From contig JACMLY010000152.1 in NCBI GenBank assembly GCA_014379345.1, forward strand, positions 1-64,000: a stretch of DNA of 64,000 nt. The letters run 5' to 3'. Below, piece after piece: positions 26,920 through 36,344 of the stretch. The stretch comes from Chitinophagaceae bacterium (GTDB lineage: Bacteria > Bacteroidota > Bacteroidia > Chitinophagales > Chitinophagaceae). A model generated the notes under the pieces. The model worked only from the letters and a program-made list of their open reading frames with translations, was not told the DNA's origin and ran no database searches. Position numbers and translations under genes: made by a program. Within the stretch, counting starts at the first letter, position 1. Every line of letters begins with the position of its first letter.

Positions 26920-27291
26920 TCACACATCCTCTTCTCTCTCCAACATCAGGATAGCGCTTTGGGGAACTATAAAGAATTTCTCACCCTCATACATCACTTC
27001 TGTGGCTGCGTTGAGCAGAAAGATCGCCAAATCTCCCTCCCGGGCTTGAAGAGGAACGTATTTTACCTGCTCTTCATCGCCTTTCCATGATTCATTTTCG
27101 ATATGCATGGGAATAACATAACCCGGGCCTGTTTTAATCACATAGCCCTGCTGCACTTTTTCCTTTTCCTGGACCCCTGGAGGAAGGTATAGTCCGCTAT
27201 CGGTGCGTTCGTTGGGTTTTGCCAGCCTGATGAGTAAACGATCCCCAATCACGACCAGCTTTTTAAACTTATTATCTGGAGTCAACCGCAT
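26920..27291 (-). CDS. GroES-like co-chaperone family protein
   Basis: A 123-residue protein with the GroES/chaperonin-10 fold: KKLVVIGDRLLIRLAKPNER (family signature around the first strand), then SGLYLPPGVQEKEKVQQGYV and GPGYVIP. A mobile loop typical of GroES is replaced by a different stretch (VQEKEKVQQ), and the protein is longer than GroES (about 95 residues). It lacks an adjacent groEL gene. Proteins like this in Bacteroidota are annotated as co-chaperone GroES family; binding to GroEL is not shown. The stop codon is at the border of a word repeat. Confidence 0.85.
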   Translation of the reverse strand: MRLTPDNKFKKLVVIGDRLLIRLAKPNERTDSGLYLPPGVQEKEKVQQGYVIKTGPGYVIPMHIENESWKGDEEQVKYVPLQAREGDLAIFLLNAATEVMYEGEKFFIVPQSAILMLEREEDV

Positions 27292-27513
27292 TCATTGGAA
27301 TTGAAGGGTAAAAATAACGCCAGGCGCCCATTCAGCCTCCTAAATTGTTGAATGTTTGTTAATGCCCGGCCTGACTTATAACCTTATTCTTTTTATCCGG
27401 TCTGTATTGCAGGGTTATATTAACAAAAAATTACGGCTGAATTGGGATTACTGCTAAATGCTTTAATTTTATTTACCGTATGTTTATTTCAATTGAATTA
27501 AAATCTACAAACA

Positions 27514-28221
27514 ATGGAAGGAAAAAAACCGAAAATTTTATTATGCGAGGATGATGCGAACCTGGGGATGGTATTGAAAAACTATTTAGAGTTGAATGAT
27601 TTTGATGTTACGCTAGAACGTGACGGAAGGCTGGGCCTCGCCGCTTTTCAGCGCGAAAAATATGATCTGTGCCTGTTAGATATTATGATGCCGAATATGG
27701 ATGGATTTACTTTAGCAGAAGAAATCCGCGATGTTGATCCCGACATCCCTTTGTTCTTCCTGAGCGCAAAAACCATGAAGGAAGATATCATCCAGGGCTA
27801 TAAACTGGGAGCAGATGATTACATTACCAAGCCTTTTGACAGCGAAGTGTTATTGCTGAAAATAAAAGCAATATTGAAGCGAAACGAAGAAACGAACCGC
27901 GAGCAGGAAAACAGGGAATTCGAAATGGGCAACTATCATTTCAATCCCAAGTTGAGGGAATTAAGTCATAGCGGAAAAATGCAAACATTATCGCCAAAAG
28001 AAAATGAGCTCCTGAAATTATTAGCGGAGCATATGAATGACCTGCTTCCAAGAGAACAGGCTTTAAAAAAGATCTGGGGCAGCGATACTTATTTCAACGG
28101 AAGAAGCATGGATGTATACATTGCGAAGCTCCGTAAATACCTAAGGGAAGATCCGAACATTGAAATCGTGAATATACACGGCAATGGCTTCAGACTGGTT
28201 GTGCCTACACCAGCTGTTTAG
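27514..28221 (+). CDS. OmpR-family response regulator (RprY-like)
   Basis: A 235-residue two-domain regulator. The receiver domain (1-120) has the acidic pocket CEDD at 11-14, Asp56 in LLDIMMPNMDG, Thr/Ser in LSAKT and Lys in ITKPFD. The C-terminal winged helix (about 135-232) has LSPKENELLKLLAEH and GRSMDVYIAKLRKYL. The sequence order and length fit the RprY regulator of Bacteroidota, but no histidine kinase gene is next to it. A terminator follows right after. It is probably cytoplasmic and binds DNA on phosphorylation. Confidence 0.92.
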   Translation: MEGKKPKILLCEDDANLGMVLKNYLELNDFDVTLERDGRLGLAAFQREKYDLCLLDIMMPNMDGFTLAEEIRDVDPDIPLFFLSAKTMKEDIIQGYKLGADDYITKPFDSEVLLLKIKAILKRNEETNREQENREFEMGNYHFNPKLRELSHSGKMQTLSPKENELLKLLAEHMNDLLPREQALKKIWGSDTYFNGRSMDVYIAKLRKYLREDPNIEIVNIHGNGFRLVVPTPAV

Positions 28222-28246
28222 GTCATCATCTTTATAAAATTCCTAA

Positions 28247-28272
28247 GGGCTGCCAGGAGGCAGCCTTTTTTT
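28247..28272 (+). terminator. Terminator after the response regulator
   Basis: GGCTGCC, loop AGGA, GGCAGCC followed by TTTTTTT, a canonical intrinsic terminator. Confidence 0.85.
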
Positions 28273-28278
28273 ACGGCC

Positions 28279-28372
28279 TTGCCACGAATTTCACGAATTA
28301 CCACGAATTCATACGCGATATGCGTGGCAAATATTTTCGTTAATTCGCGCCCGGTTAGCGTCTATTCGCGTT
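28279..28372. repeat. CACGAATT word repeat at the 3' end of ruvB
   Basis: Words CCACGAATTTCACGAATT, CCACGAATTCATACGCG, TTCGTTAATTCGCG, GGTTAGCGTC, TATTCGCG, similar to the words at 7037-7210. They end at the ruvB stop codon. Confidence 0.55.
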
Positions 28373-29407
28373 TCAAAGGTCTAGTTGCAGATTATCACCC
28401 CTGTTTGTCGGTTTACGTTTCAGGTGTTCATAGGCTTTATAGGTCACTTCCCTGCCTCGCGGTGTTCGTTGCAGAAAGCCTTCCTGTATCAGGAAGGGCT
28501 CATACACTTCTTCAATGGTTCCGGCCTCCTCTCCTACTGCAGTAGCGATCGTGCTAATGCCAACGGGTCCGCCTTTGAACTTATCGATGATCGTTACCAG
28601 GATCTTATTATCCATTTCATCCAATCCGTGCTCATCAACATTCAATGCCCTTAGTGAATGCTGTGTAATACCAAGATCAATCACACCATTGTGAAGTACC
28701 TGCGCAAAATCTCTTACGCGGCGCAGCAGCCCGTTGGCAATCCGGGGCGTGCCACGGCTTCGCCTTGAAATTTCATTGGCCGCATCTGAGGTGATTTTTG
28801 TACCTAGTATATTGGCCGAGCGCAATACGATCTGGAACAAAGTTTCTGCCGTATAATATTCCAGTCTGGATTTGATGGCAAACCTCGAAAGTAACGGTGC
28901 CGTAAGAAGGCCGCTCCTTGTTGTAGCGCCCACCAGCGTAAATGGATTGAGATTGATCTGTATACTTCTTGCATTCGGACCGGTATCGATCATAATGTCG
29001 ATACGGTAATCTTCCATTGCTGCATACAGATATTCTTCAACGACAGTACTCAAACGGTGGATTTCATCAATAAACAATACATCATGTGGCTCAAGATTCG
29101 TCAATAGACCGGCAAGATCACCCGGCTTTTCAATAACGGGCCCTGAGGTTTCTTTAATATTTACCCCCAGTTCATTCGCAACAATTCTTGACAATGTCGT
29201 TTTTCCCAATCCAGGTGGACCATGGAACAAAATATGATCGAGTGCCTCGCCCCGCATCTTTGCAGCCTGTATGAAAATTTTTAAATTATCAATGATCTGT
29301 TGCTGGCCTGCAAAATCCGAAATCACGGAAGGCCGGATATTGTTTTCAAACTCCTTATCCGCTGCATTCAGGGAATTCTTTTCCGTATTCAGATTCAGGT
29401 TCGACAT
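28373..29407 (-). CDS. ruvB: Holliday junction branch migration DNA helicase RuvB
   Basis: A 344-residue AAA+ motor. Walker A is [17 protein letters not shown] (about 58-74), Walker B is [16 protein letters not shown], the sensor region is [17 protein letters not shown] and the arginine finger region [12 protein letters not shown]. The C-terminal winged helix has [20 protein letters not shown]. RuvB rings pull the DNA arms through RuvA at recombination junctions. The N-terminal [13 protein letters not shown]-type start (here [13 protein letters not shown]) is conserved. ruvA and ruvC are not in the window. The stop codon abuts a word repeat. Confidence 0.97.
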   Translation of the reverse strand: MSNLNLNTEKNSLNAADKEFENNIRPSVISDFAGQQQIIDNLKIFIQAAKMRGEALDHILFHGPPGLGKTTLSRIVANELGVNIKETSGPVIEKPGDLAGLLTNLEPHDVLFIDEIHRLSTVVEEYLYAAMEDYRIDIMIDTGPNARSIQINLNPFTLVGATTRSGLLTAPLLSRFAIKSRLEYYTAETLFQIVLRSANILGTKITSDAANEISRRSRGTPRIANGLLRRVRDFAQVLHNGVIDLGITQHSLRALNVDEHGLDEMDNKILVTIIDKFKGGPVGISTIATAVGEEAGTIEEVYEPFLIQEGFLQRTPRGREVTYKAYEHLKRKPTNRGDNLQLDL

Positions 29408-29611
29408 GATGGTGAATGGTCTTATGTAAACCTGCCTATGACAGACAGGTGGTCAATGCAAATATAACTTACCTGGTCACAACAATTCTTTATTCGGAGA
29501 TTGGTTTTTAGGTGGAGAATTATACATGATTGCGACTGAACCAAAATTTAATGAACCATTCGCAGGTGCTGGTAAATAATTAAATAAATTGCTGTTTAAA
29601 AACCATAACTA

Positions 29612-30256
29612 ATGAAAATTGGAATTATTGGCTCCGGAATCGTTGGTCAGGTACTGGCCAATGCGTTCAAAAGTGAGGGTCACGAAGTAGTATTAGGTAC
29701 AAGAAATCCTGATAAAAAAGAATTAGGAGATTTCAAATCCGATCATCCCTCGATACCCGTGTACACCTTTGAAAAAACCGCAGCGACGGCGGAACTGATC
29801 GTGCTGGCAACAGCAGGCAGCGGAGCTGAAGAAGCCATCAGAATAGCCGGACTTCACAATTTTGTCGATAAGATAGTCATTGATACAACGAATCCCATAC
29901 ATCACCATCCACCTGTAAACGGGGTGTTGCAATATTTCACAGATATAAATAATTCGTTAATGGAACGAATTCAACAGCTCCTGCCTGAAGCAAAACTTGT
30001 AAAGGCTTTTAACAGCGTAGGCAATGCTGTGATGTATAGACCTTCGTTGATTGAAGGAACACCTACCATGTTCATTTGCGGCAATGATGATGAGGCGAAG
30101 AAAACAGTAACCGGAATTCTTACTTCGTTCGGATGGGAAACGGAAGATATGGGTATGGTTGAGTCAGCACGTGCCATTGAACCTTTATGTATGTTGTGGT
30201 GTATACCGGGATTTCTTCGCAATAGCTGGAGTCACGCGTTTAGATTTTTGAAATGA
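29612..30256 (+). CDS. NADP oxidoreductase, coenzyme F420-dependent-like (Rossmann)
   Basis: A 214-residue protein starting MKIGIIGSGIVGQVLANAF, a GxGxxG dinucleotide site; the following GTRNPDKKEL motif (Arg/Asn after the strand) suggests NADP. VDKIVIDTTNPI and KAFNSVGNAVMYRP are also typical of the F420-dependent NADP reductase fold (Pfam F420_oxidored). Bacteroidota lack F420, so the real substrate is unknown. The C-terminus carries MLWCIPGFLRNSWSHAFRFLK. It is a single-gene unit. Confidence 0.82.
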   Translation: MKIGIIGSGIVGQVLANAFKSEGHEVVLGTRNPDKKELGDFKSDHPSIPVYTFEKTAATAELIVLATAGSGAEEAIRIAGLHNFVDKIVIDTTNPIHHHPPVNGVLQYFTDINNSLMERIQQLLPEAKLVKAFNSVGNAVMYRPSLIEGTPTMFICGNDDEAKKTVTGILTSFGWETEDMGMVESARAIEPLCMLWCIPGFLRNSWSHAFRFLK

Positions 30257-30257
30257 T

Positions 30258-30312
30258 AACCTCACCCCAAACCCCTCTCCATCCTTCGACAAGCAGGAGA
30301 GGGGCTTAAAAG
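30258..30312. repeat. Dispersed hairpin repeat, copy 1
   Basis: ACCTCACCCCAAACCCC, then CCCCTCTCC...GGAGAGGGG around CTTCGACAAGC. A second copy is at 31526-31578. It is located between two plus-strand genes. Confidence 0.6.
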
Positions 30313-30367
30313 TTTTAACCACCTATGGCTTGCTTTAAATCCATTAATATTTCTTAAACCGCTTTTC

Positions 30368-30664
30368 ATGAATTTTGAAGAATTTAAAACATCTTTATCA
30401 TTGCAGCGACCACCGGAAAATATATCCGCTTATCTGAAAGCATTGTGGTTTGCCGGCAAAGACGATTGGGAATCCTCGCACCATACTGCTCAGGATATTC
30501 ATGATAAAAGTGGATCATGGATACATGCCTACCTGCACCGCGAAGAAGGCGATACCTTCAATGCCAATTATTGGTACAATAAAGCCGCCCGCAGAATGCC
30601 CGGTTATTCAGTGCAACAGGAATGGGAGGAGATTGTGAAGGAGTTACTAGATACTGGATGCTAG
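30368..30664 (+). CDS. Hypothetical protein, 98 residues
   Basis: A small soluble protein starting MNFEEFKTSLSLQRPPENI. Conserved-looking blocks are LKALWFAGKDDWESSHHTAQ and IHAYLHREEGDTFNANYWYN, with His, Asp and Glu that could be functional; it is rich in Trp. Similar small proteins occur in many bacteria without known function. The C-terminus (LLDTGC) and stop codon are part of a 14-base tandem repeat, so the native end may have been lost or extended. It follows the Rossmann gene by about 110 bases and could be co-transcribed. Confidence 0.75.
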   Translation: MNFEEFKTSLSLQRPPENISAYLKALWFAGKDDWESSHHTAQDIHDKSGSWIHAYLHREEGDTFNANYWYNKAARRMPGYSVQQEWEEIVKELLDTGC

Positions 30665-30688
30665 ATACTGGATGCTAGGTACCGGATG
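30647..30688. repeat. Three tandem 14-bp units at a gene end
   Basis: CTAGATACTGGATG twice, then CTAGGTACCGGATG. The unit is not a multiple of three; the first unit supplies the final sense codons and the TAG at 30662-30664. Confidence 0.8.
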
Positions 30689-30754
30689 CTGGATTCCTTG
30701 TGTCTTAATGCGGAGATTATAGCATAGCACAGAGTATGCAATTTTTTTATTTTG

Positions 30755-31528
30755 TCACTCTATATATTTGTTTAATTGCAAAATCAAATCCGGATCGGGG
30801 CAATTTTTTAAATATTTTTTTCTTTCAGAATACCTGCATACACCGGGATAATCACCCTCATACAATTCCATATCTCCGATGATCTGGAAATGCAGATGCG
30901 GGGGCCAGTGACCATTTTCATGCTTATCGCCAAAATGAGCGATCTCCTGTCCACGTACCACGTAATCCCCTTCATTGATATAGCTGATATCACGTACACT
31001 AACATGCCCGTACAAAGTGTAAAAAGGAACGCTGTCTAACTGGTGCGCTAAAACGATGGTAGCTCCATAATCGCCGTAATGATCATTAAAAGCGAAGCTA
31101 TGCACCATTCCTCCCATGAATGCAACAACGGGTGTGCCAACTGGGCCCCAGACATCAGTACCGATATGTAGGCGGCGTGGTTCGGCGGCCCCCTCTACAT
31201 CTCCGCCGGTGGAGGGGACTTTCAAATCATTTACAGGTACCGGCCCATCAATAGAACGGACTGTTTTTTGGGTATTGAACAATTCACTCCTGCCATAAAG
31301 ACCTCTCAGTTCATTATAACCTCCGATCAAGTAGTCGGCGCTTTGTTTTTTTCGTAGGGCTTCTAGGTAGGCAGAAAATAGGTCTGTGTCTTTAAAAATT
31401 GTTCCATCCAGTCCCTTATTGTTTTCAGTAAGGTCGATCGCTGATATCTTTTGCTGAACAGGATCAAAGGTTACTACCTGCGCAAAACCCTGTTGATTTT
31501 TTCTGATTATATTTTCGACTGTTATCAT
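30755..31528 (-). CDS. M23-family peptidase-like protein
   Basis: A 257-residue protein with an M23 (lysostaphin-type) fold in its second half: RRLHIGTDVWGPVGTPVVA with the first His/Asp zinc ligands and ENGHWPPHLHFQIIG with the HxH motif (about 215-229). The N-terminal half is not recognised and there is no signal peptide or membrane segment, so a role in cell-wall cutting is uncertain. M23 enzymes cleave Gly-Gly or D-Ala-m-DAP bonds. The gene starts just inside a dispersed hairpin repeat. The next gene in its own direction is far away. Confidence 0.8.
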   Translation of the reverse strand: MITVENIIRKNQQGFAQVVTFDPVQQKISAIDLTENNKGLDGTIFKDTDLFSAYLEALRKKQSADYLIGGYNELRGLYGRSELFNTQKTVRSIDGPVPVNDLKVPSTGGDVEGAAEPRRLHIGTDVWGPVGTPVVAFMGGMVHSFAFNDHYGDYGATIVLAHQLDSVPFYTLYGHVSVRDISYINEGDYVVRGQEIAHFGDKHENGHWPPHLHFQIIGDMELYEGDYPGVCRYSERKKYLKNCPDPDLILQLNKYIE

Positions 31529-31578
31529 GTTACCTCACCCCTGCCCCTCTCCATTCTTCGACAAGCTCAGGAGAGGGA
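31526..31578. repeat. Dispersed hairpin repeat, copy 2
   Basis: Reads ACCTCACCCCTGCCCCTCTCC, CTTCGACAAGCTCAGG and AGAGGG, close to the copy at 30258-30312. It covers the start codon side of the M23-like gene. Confidence 0.6.
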
Positions 31579-31593
31579 AAAAAACGATATTAT

Positions 31594-32445
31594 TTATTGA
31601 ATGACCACTCTTGCAAATACGGGATAATGATCCGAAGAAAACCTTCCCTCCCAGGTTTGAGAAAGTGTTGCGTGCTGCAAAACTTTTACCGCCTGCTTTA
31701 TAAAGATATAATCAATCGGCAAATCACCGGTTTCTTTTGATCGAAAGCCATTGAATGTTCCGGCAGGACCGTAGTGCGGGGTTGATGAAATGGATTTCGC
31801 ATCAACCAGATGCAATGGATCTTTTGGGTTCAGAATGATTTGAATAGGTTCCTGGTTCTGATTGGCATTGAAATCGCCTGTTACGATATAAGGTATTTTG
31901 CCGGCGATCTCATTCGAATATTTTAATAACAATTTTGCACTCTCTGCCCTGGCCACTTGCCCGATATGATCAAAATGGGTATTGAAATGATAGAATTCCT
32001 TCTTTGTTTTTTTATCCCTGAATTTTGCCCAGGTTACGATTCTTGTAATGGCGGCATCCCAACCTTTGCTGCCAGGAGCCTGTGGCGTTTGAGACAACCA
32101 GAATGTTTGTGATTGCAGTAACTGCAAACGGGTAGTATCAAAGAAGATCGCTGAGTATTCACCTTTTTCTTTTCCATCATCGCGGGCTCCTCCTACATAT
32201 TTATATTTTGTAAGGGCACGGTCAAGATCCTGCATCTGGTCGTGCAAAGCCTCCTGTACGCCTATAATATGCGCTTCATGAAAGAGGATCTGGCTACTGA
32301 CTTTGTCAACCCGATTGGGCCAGGCGTTCAGACTGTCGCCGGGATTGTTGTAGCGTATATTGAAGGTCATGATGTTTAGGGGATCCTGTGCAAGCAATGT
32401 TATTCCGGTGATTATTGAGCAAAAAAGAAGATTGATTTTTTTCAT
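31594..32445 (-). CDS. Endonuclease/exonuclease/phosphatase family hydrolase
   Basis: A 283-residue exported protein starting MKKINLLFCSIITGITLLAQ, a signal peptide; an in-frame ATG at 32505 would add 20 unlikely residues. Motifs of the EEP fold are present: LNIMTFNIRYNN, IIGVQEALHDQ (Glu metal ligand), HFNTHFDHIG, IVTGDFNAN, and the catalytic SSDHYPVFARV at the C-terminus. It most likely hydrolyses phosphodiesters such as sphingomyelin-like lipids or nucleic acid outside the cell, but the substrate is unknown. It stands next to a palindrome cluster. Confidence 0.88.
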   Translation of the reverse strand: MKKINLLFCSIITGITLLAQDPLNIMTFNIRYNNPGDSLNAWPNRVDKVSSQILFHEAHIIGVQEALHDQMQDLDRALTKYKYVGGARDDGKEKGEYSAIFFDTTRLQLLQSQTFWLSQTPQAPGSKGWDAAITRIVTWAKFRDKKTKKEFYHFNTHFDHIGQVARAESAKLLLKYSNEIAGKIPYIVTGDFNANQNQEPIQIILNPKDPLHLVDAKSISSTPHYGPAGTFNGFRSKETGDLPIDYIFIKQAVKVLQHATLSQTWEGRFSSDHYPVFARVVIQ

Positions 32446-32524
32446 CGTTTTATAGTTTCTGATGCTTTTTGAATATACCCGTAAGAATAGCAAAAAAGAG
32501 ACCATTCAGAGAAACCTTGTCTCT

Positions 32525-32876
32525 GTCAGGCCACTATAGTGGCCTGACAAAGACAGCTAAAAACATAACAACAATACAAGAACTATCTGAATTCGGTGGA
32601 AAGTTCAGATAGCGTCTTTCTACTGATTAACGTCAGGCCACTATAGTGACCTGACGGGTAGTTAAAATGGTACAAACTAAATGCAAGAAATATCTCAATA
32701 CGGTCCAGGGTCAGATAGCGTCTTTCTACTGATTAACGTCAAGTCACTATAGTGGCCTGACGTTACGATTGACAAGATGCTCCATAAGCCAATATTGGCA
32801 AAACCGTGAATCGCTTCGATCATCGTCACTCCCGAACCTCGCCCGCTGTCCTGTCAGGCCACTATAGTGGCCTGAC
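32525..32876. repeat. Cluster of four 24-bp palindromes GTCAGGCCACTATAGTGGCCTGAC-type
   Basis: Copies at 32525-32548, 32632-32655, 32738-32761 and 32853-32876; copies 1 and 4 are perfect palindromes, copies 2 and 3 have one and two changes. Periods are 107, 106 and 115 bases. The spacers of copies 2 and 3 share AGATAGCGTCTTTCTACTGA just before the palindrome. The rest of the 535-bp space (32446-32980) is otherwise gene-free and holds a TAACTTTA box near 32943 before the protease gene. Confidence 0.85.
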
Positions 32877-32980
32877 CCATCAACCGCTTATCCATCTTTT
32901 GGGATTTCCTTCCATTTCCCTGATTTTCCACATCCCCTTTACTTAACTTTATTTTCCTCAAACTAAAATAAAGATTCAAT

Positions 32981-35900
32981 ATGAGAAGATTTACATGCCT
33001 GCTGCTTTTGGTAGTCTACGTTCTGTCATCGGCCTTTGCCCAGCAAACACCACTATGGCTCCGCTATCCTGCCCTTTCGCCCGATGGCAAGACCATCGTT
33101 TTTAGTTACAAAGGAGATCTTTACAAGGTTTCGTCCAATGGTGGAGACGCTACTCCCCTTACCCTTCACGAAGCCCATGATTATATGCCCGTCTGGAGCC
33201 GCGATGGGAAATGGATCGCCTTCGCCAGCGACCGCTACGGAAACATGGACGTTTATATCATGCCCGCTTCCGGTGGCGAAGCAAAACGACTTACTTATCA
33301 TTCAGCCAACGATATTCCCTGCGATTTTACGCCCGATGGAAAATCAGTATTGTTCGGTACAACCCGCAATGATATCTATACCTCCGCCCGTTTCCCCTTG
33401 CGCGGCCTGTTCCCAAAACTTTATGAGGCACCTATAACGGGAGGCCGTTCGGTCATGTACCTTTCTGCCGGTTCTGAATTTGCCCGATTCAACAACAAGG
33501 GCGATAAGCTCATTTTCCAGGATCGCAAGGGTTATGAAGATGCTTTCCGCAAACACCATAACTCTTCCGTTACCCGTGATATCTGGGTGTACGACGTAAA
33601 GAAAAAGGAGTACACGCAGGTATCTGCATTTGAAGGGGAAGACCGCGAGCCATTATGGGCTTCCGATGATAAATCTTTTTATTACCTCAGTGAAAAAGAT
33701 GGAAACCAGAATATTTACAAAACAAGCCTGGACAATCCCGGTTCGGTTCAGGCAGTCACCTCATTCAAAAAGCATCCCGTAAGAAATCTCACCCGCTCAT
33801 CCGATAACACTATTTGCTTCACGTATGATGGAGAGATCTATACAACGAAGGAAGGATCATCCCCCAAAAAACTGGAAGTTCGCATCAACACTGATGGAAG
33901 AACCAATGCTGAAAAAATCCTTCCTATTAATACCGGTGTCACGCAAACTGCGCTTTCACCGAATGGAAAAGAAATTGCGTTCATTGTGAGAGGAGAACTA
34001 TTTGTTACTTCTGTAGAAGGAGGCATTACCAAACGCATCACCAATACACCCACACAGGAAAGAAATGTGGAGTTTACACCCGATGGCCGTTCGCTTGTTT
34101 ATTCGGGTGAACGCGAGGGAAGCTGGAATATTTACCGCACCTCGATCGAAAGAAAAGAGGAACCTTATTTTTATGTATCCACGGTACTGAAAGAAGAACC
34201 CTTGATCGCAACAGATAAAGAAGAATTCCAGCCCGAATTATCGCCCGACGGAAAAGAAATAGTTTACCTCGAAGAAAGAAATGTTGTCAGGGTATACAAT
34301 ATCGCTTCTAAAAAAAGCCGGACGATCGTTCCACCCGGTATCAATTTTTCTTATGCCGATGGTGATCAAAGTTATAGTTGGTCTCCCGACGGAAAATGGA
34401 TCGCCTTTACCTCCGGCGAAGGACGCTGGCCAAGCGCCGAGGTGGCGTTGATGAAAGCCGATGGGAGCGGAGAAAGAAAAAATCTTACGGAAAGCGGATT
34501 CTTTGATGGCGCCGCTAAATGGGCTTTCGGGGGCAAAGCTTTGTTATGGACAACGGATCGCGATGGCAAAAAACCACTGGCCTTCCAGGGCGCAAGAGAA
34601 CTGGATATCTATGCCATGTTCTTCGACCAGGATGCATACGATCGTTTTAAACTCACCAAGGATGAATTCGGATTGCTGAAAGAAAAAGAAGACAAAGAAA
34701 AAGCAGACGCTAAACCCGCGAATAAAGAAACGAAGGATACCGCAAATAAGATCGCTCCTCCTGTAAAAGGATGGGAACCCAGTCTCGAGGGGCTTGAAAA
34801 TCGAAAAATGCGACTGACGATCAACTCGGGAAATATTTCTGATTACCTGTTGAGCAGTGACGGCGAAAAATTATTTTTCATGGCCCGAATGGAAAAAGGA
34901 TACGATCTATGGGTCACGAATCCGCGTACCAAAGAAACCAAGTTGCTCGCAAAATTGGATGGAGGTCCCGCAGGCATGGACGTAAGCAAAGATGGAAAGA
35001 ACATTTTTGTAGTAAGCGATGGCCGCATCATGAAGGTGGATGCAGAAGCAGGCAAAGTATCTCCGGTAATGGTTAATGGTGAAATGAATCTGAATGCTTT
35101 CGAAGAACGTGCCTATATTTTTGACCATGCCTGGAGACAGGTCAGCAAAAAATTCTATGATCCAAAAATACACGGGATCGATTGGAAAGGTTATAAAGAT
35201 GCCTACACTAAATTCTTACCCCATATCAATAACAATTACGATTTCCAGGAATTACTAAGCGAATTGCTCGGTGAACTGAATGCATCGCACACGGGTGGAC
35301 GTTACGCGCCACCACAAATAAATACCGATGTCACAGCCAGCCTGGGTCTATTGTATGATGAAATGTACACTGAAAGCGGTATTAAGGTAATGGAAGTGAT
35401 CGAGGGTGGACCATTCACAAATGCAAAAACAAAAATTAAGAAAGGAGTGGTCATTGAAAAGATCGATGGAGAGACCGTTACCAGTGATGTGGATTGGTCT
35501 AAGCTTCTCAATCGCAAGATAGGCAGGAATGTTTTGTTGAGCCTGTACGATCCTGAAACAAAAACACGCTGGGATGAAACCACGAAACCGATCACACAGG
35601 GCGAAGAGCAGGGATTGTTGTACACACGCTGGACAAAAATGATGCGTAAAAAAGTAGATGAGCTGTCAGGTGGCAAAGTTGGTTACGTACATGTGCAGGG
35701 TATGAATGATGGAAGTTACCGCAGTGTATATGAAGATGTGTTGGGCAAATCGGCTGAAAAAGAAGCGCTGATCGTCGACACCCGCTTCAACGGTGGAGGT
35801 TGGTTACACGATGACCTGGTAACGTTCCTTGGAGGAAAAAAATATCTTGGCATGTCTCCCCAGGGAGTGAAGCCCGTATCGAGTGAGCCATTCAATAAAT

Positions 35901-36253
35901 GGACGCTGCCTTCCACCGTATTAATGAGCGAGAGCAATTATTCCGATGCATTCATATTCCCCTACGCGTACAAGAGCCTCGGGCTCGGGAAGCTGATCGG
36001 CATGCCTGTGCCGGGAACCGGTACGGCTGTTTGGTGGGAGACACAGATCGATCCAACGCTGGTTTTCGGTATTCCGATGGTAGCCACCATTGGTAAGGAA
36101 AACCGGCCAACCGAAAATTTACAGCTCGAACCTGATATTAAAGTGCCTAATGATTTCTCGGCTATTCTTAGTGGAAAGGATCAACAACTCGAAAGAGCGG
36201 TAAAGGAAATGCTCGACGAGATCAATAAAAATAAAAATAAAAAAGGTTTCTAA
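32981..36253 (+). CDS. Tricorn-like S41 family protease with PDZ domain
   Basis: A 1090-residue exported protease. The signal peptide is MRRFTCLLLLVVYVLSSAFA. A seven-to-fourteen-bladed WD40-like/TolB-type beta-propeller follows (about 25-600, repeated blades such as LSPDGKTIVFSYKGDLYKV and FTPDGRSLVYSGERE). After a charged linker (KEKADAKPANKETKD) and a second propeller come a helical C1 domain (about 710), a PDZ domain (about 790-860: GGPFTNAKTKIKKG), and the S41 domain with VDTRFNGGGWLHDD and the nucleophile region MSESNYSDAFIFPYA (about 983). The order matches tricorn protease. It probably degrades peptides in the periplasm. A terminator follows. Confidence 0.93.
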   Translation: MRRFTCLLLLVVYVLSSAFAQQTPLWLRYPALSPDGKTIVFSYKGDLYKVSSNGGDATPLTLHEAHDYMPVWSRDGKWIAFASDRYGNMDVYIMPASGGEAKRLTYHSANDIPCDFTPDGKSVLFGTTRNDIYTSARFPLRGLFPKLYEAPITGGRSVMYLSAGSEFARFNNKGDKLIFQDRKGYEDAFRKHHNSSVTRDIWVYDVKKKEYTQVSAFEGEDREPLWASDDKSFYYLSEKDGNQNIYKTSLDNPGSVQAVTSFKKHPVRNLTRSSDNTICFTYDGEIYTTKEGSSPKKLEVRINTDGRTNAEKILPINTGVTQTALSPNGKEIAFIVRGELFVTSVEGGITKRITNTPTQERNVEFTPDGRSLVYSGEREGSWNIYRTSIERKEEPYFYVSTVLKEEPLIATDKEEFQPELSPDGKEIVYLEERNVVRVYNIASKKSRTIVPPGINFSYADGDQSYSWSPDGKWIAFTSGEGRWPSAEVALMKADGSGERKNLTESGFFDGAAKWAFGGKALLWTTDRDGKKPLAFQGARELDIYAMFFDQDAYDRFKLTKDEFGLLKEKEDKEKADAKPANKETKDTANKIAPPVKGWEPSLEGLENRKMRLTINSGNISDYLLSSDGEKLFFMARMEKGYDLWVTNPRTKETKLLAKLDGGPAGMDVSKDGKNIFVVSDGRIMKVDAEAGKVSPVMVNGEMNLNAFEERAYIFDHAWRQVSKKFYDPKIHGIDWKGYKDAYTKFLPHINNNYDFQELLSELLGELNASHTGGRYAPPQINTDVTASLGLLYDEMYTESGIKVMEVIEGGPFTNAKTKIKKGVVIEKIDGETVTSDVDWSKLLNRKIGRNVLLSLYDPETKTRWDETTKPITQGEEQGLLYTRWTKMMRKKVDELSGGKVGYVHVQGMNDGSYRSVYEDVLGKSAEKEALIVDTRFNGGGWLHDDLVTFLGGKKYLGMSPQGVKPVSSEPFNKWTLPSTVLMSESNYSDAFIFPYAYKSLGLGKLIGMPVPGTGTAVWWETQIDPTLVFGIPMVATIGKENRPTENLQLEPDIKVPNDFSAILSGKDQQLERAVKEMLDEINKNKNKKGF

Positions 36254-36310
36254 CCCGTAACACCTTTGATGGATAGGATTTTCAAGAGTGTACAGTTATA
36301 GCTAATCATA

Positions 36311-36344
36311 AAAAAAAGTCTCACTGAAGGTGGGACTTTTTTTA
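36311..36344 (+). terminator. Terminator after the tricorn-like protease gene
   Basis: An A-run, AAAGTCTCAC, loop TGAA, GGTGGGACTTT and a T-run, with one G-U pair, about 60 bases after the stop. Confidence 0.8.

Noticed and set aside
30755-31528. Secreted cell-wall hydrolase role for the M23-like protein
   Set aside because: The zinc motifs are visible, but there is no signal peptide or membrane anchor, so I kept to the fold only.
32525-32876. CRISPR array
   Set aside because: The repeated units are perfect palindromes at about 107-base periods with partly conserved spacers. CRISPR spacing is 55-75 bases with unique spacers, and there are no cas genes.
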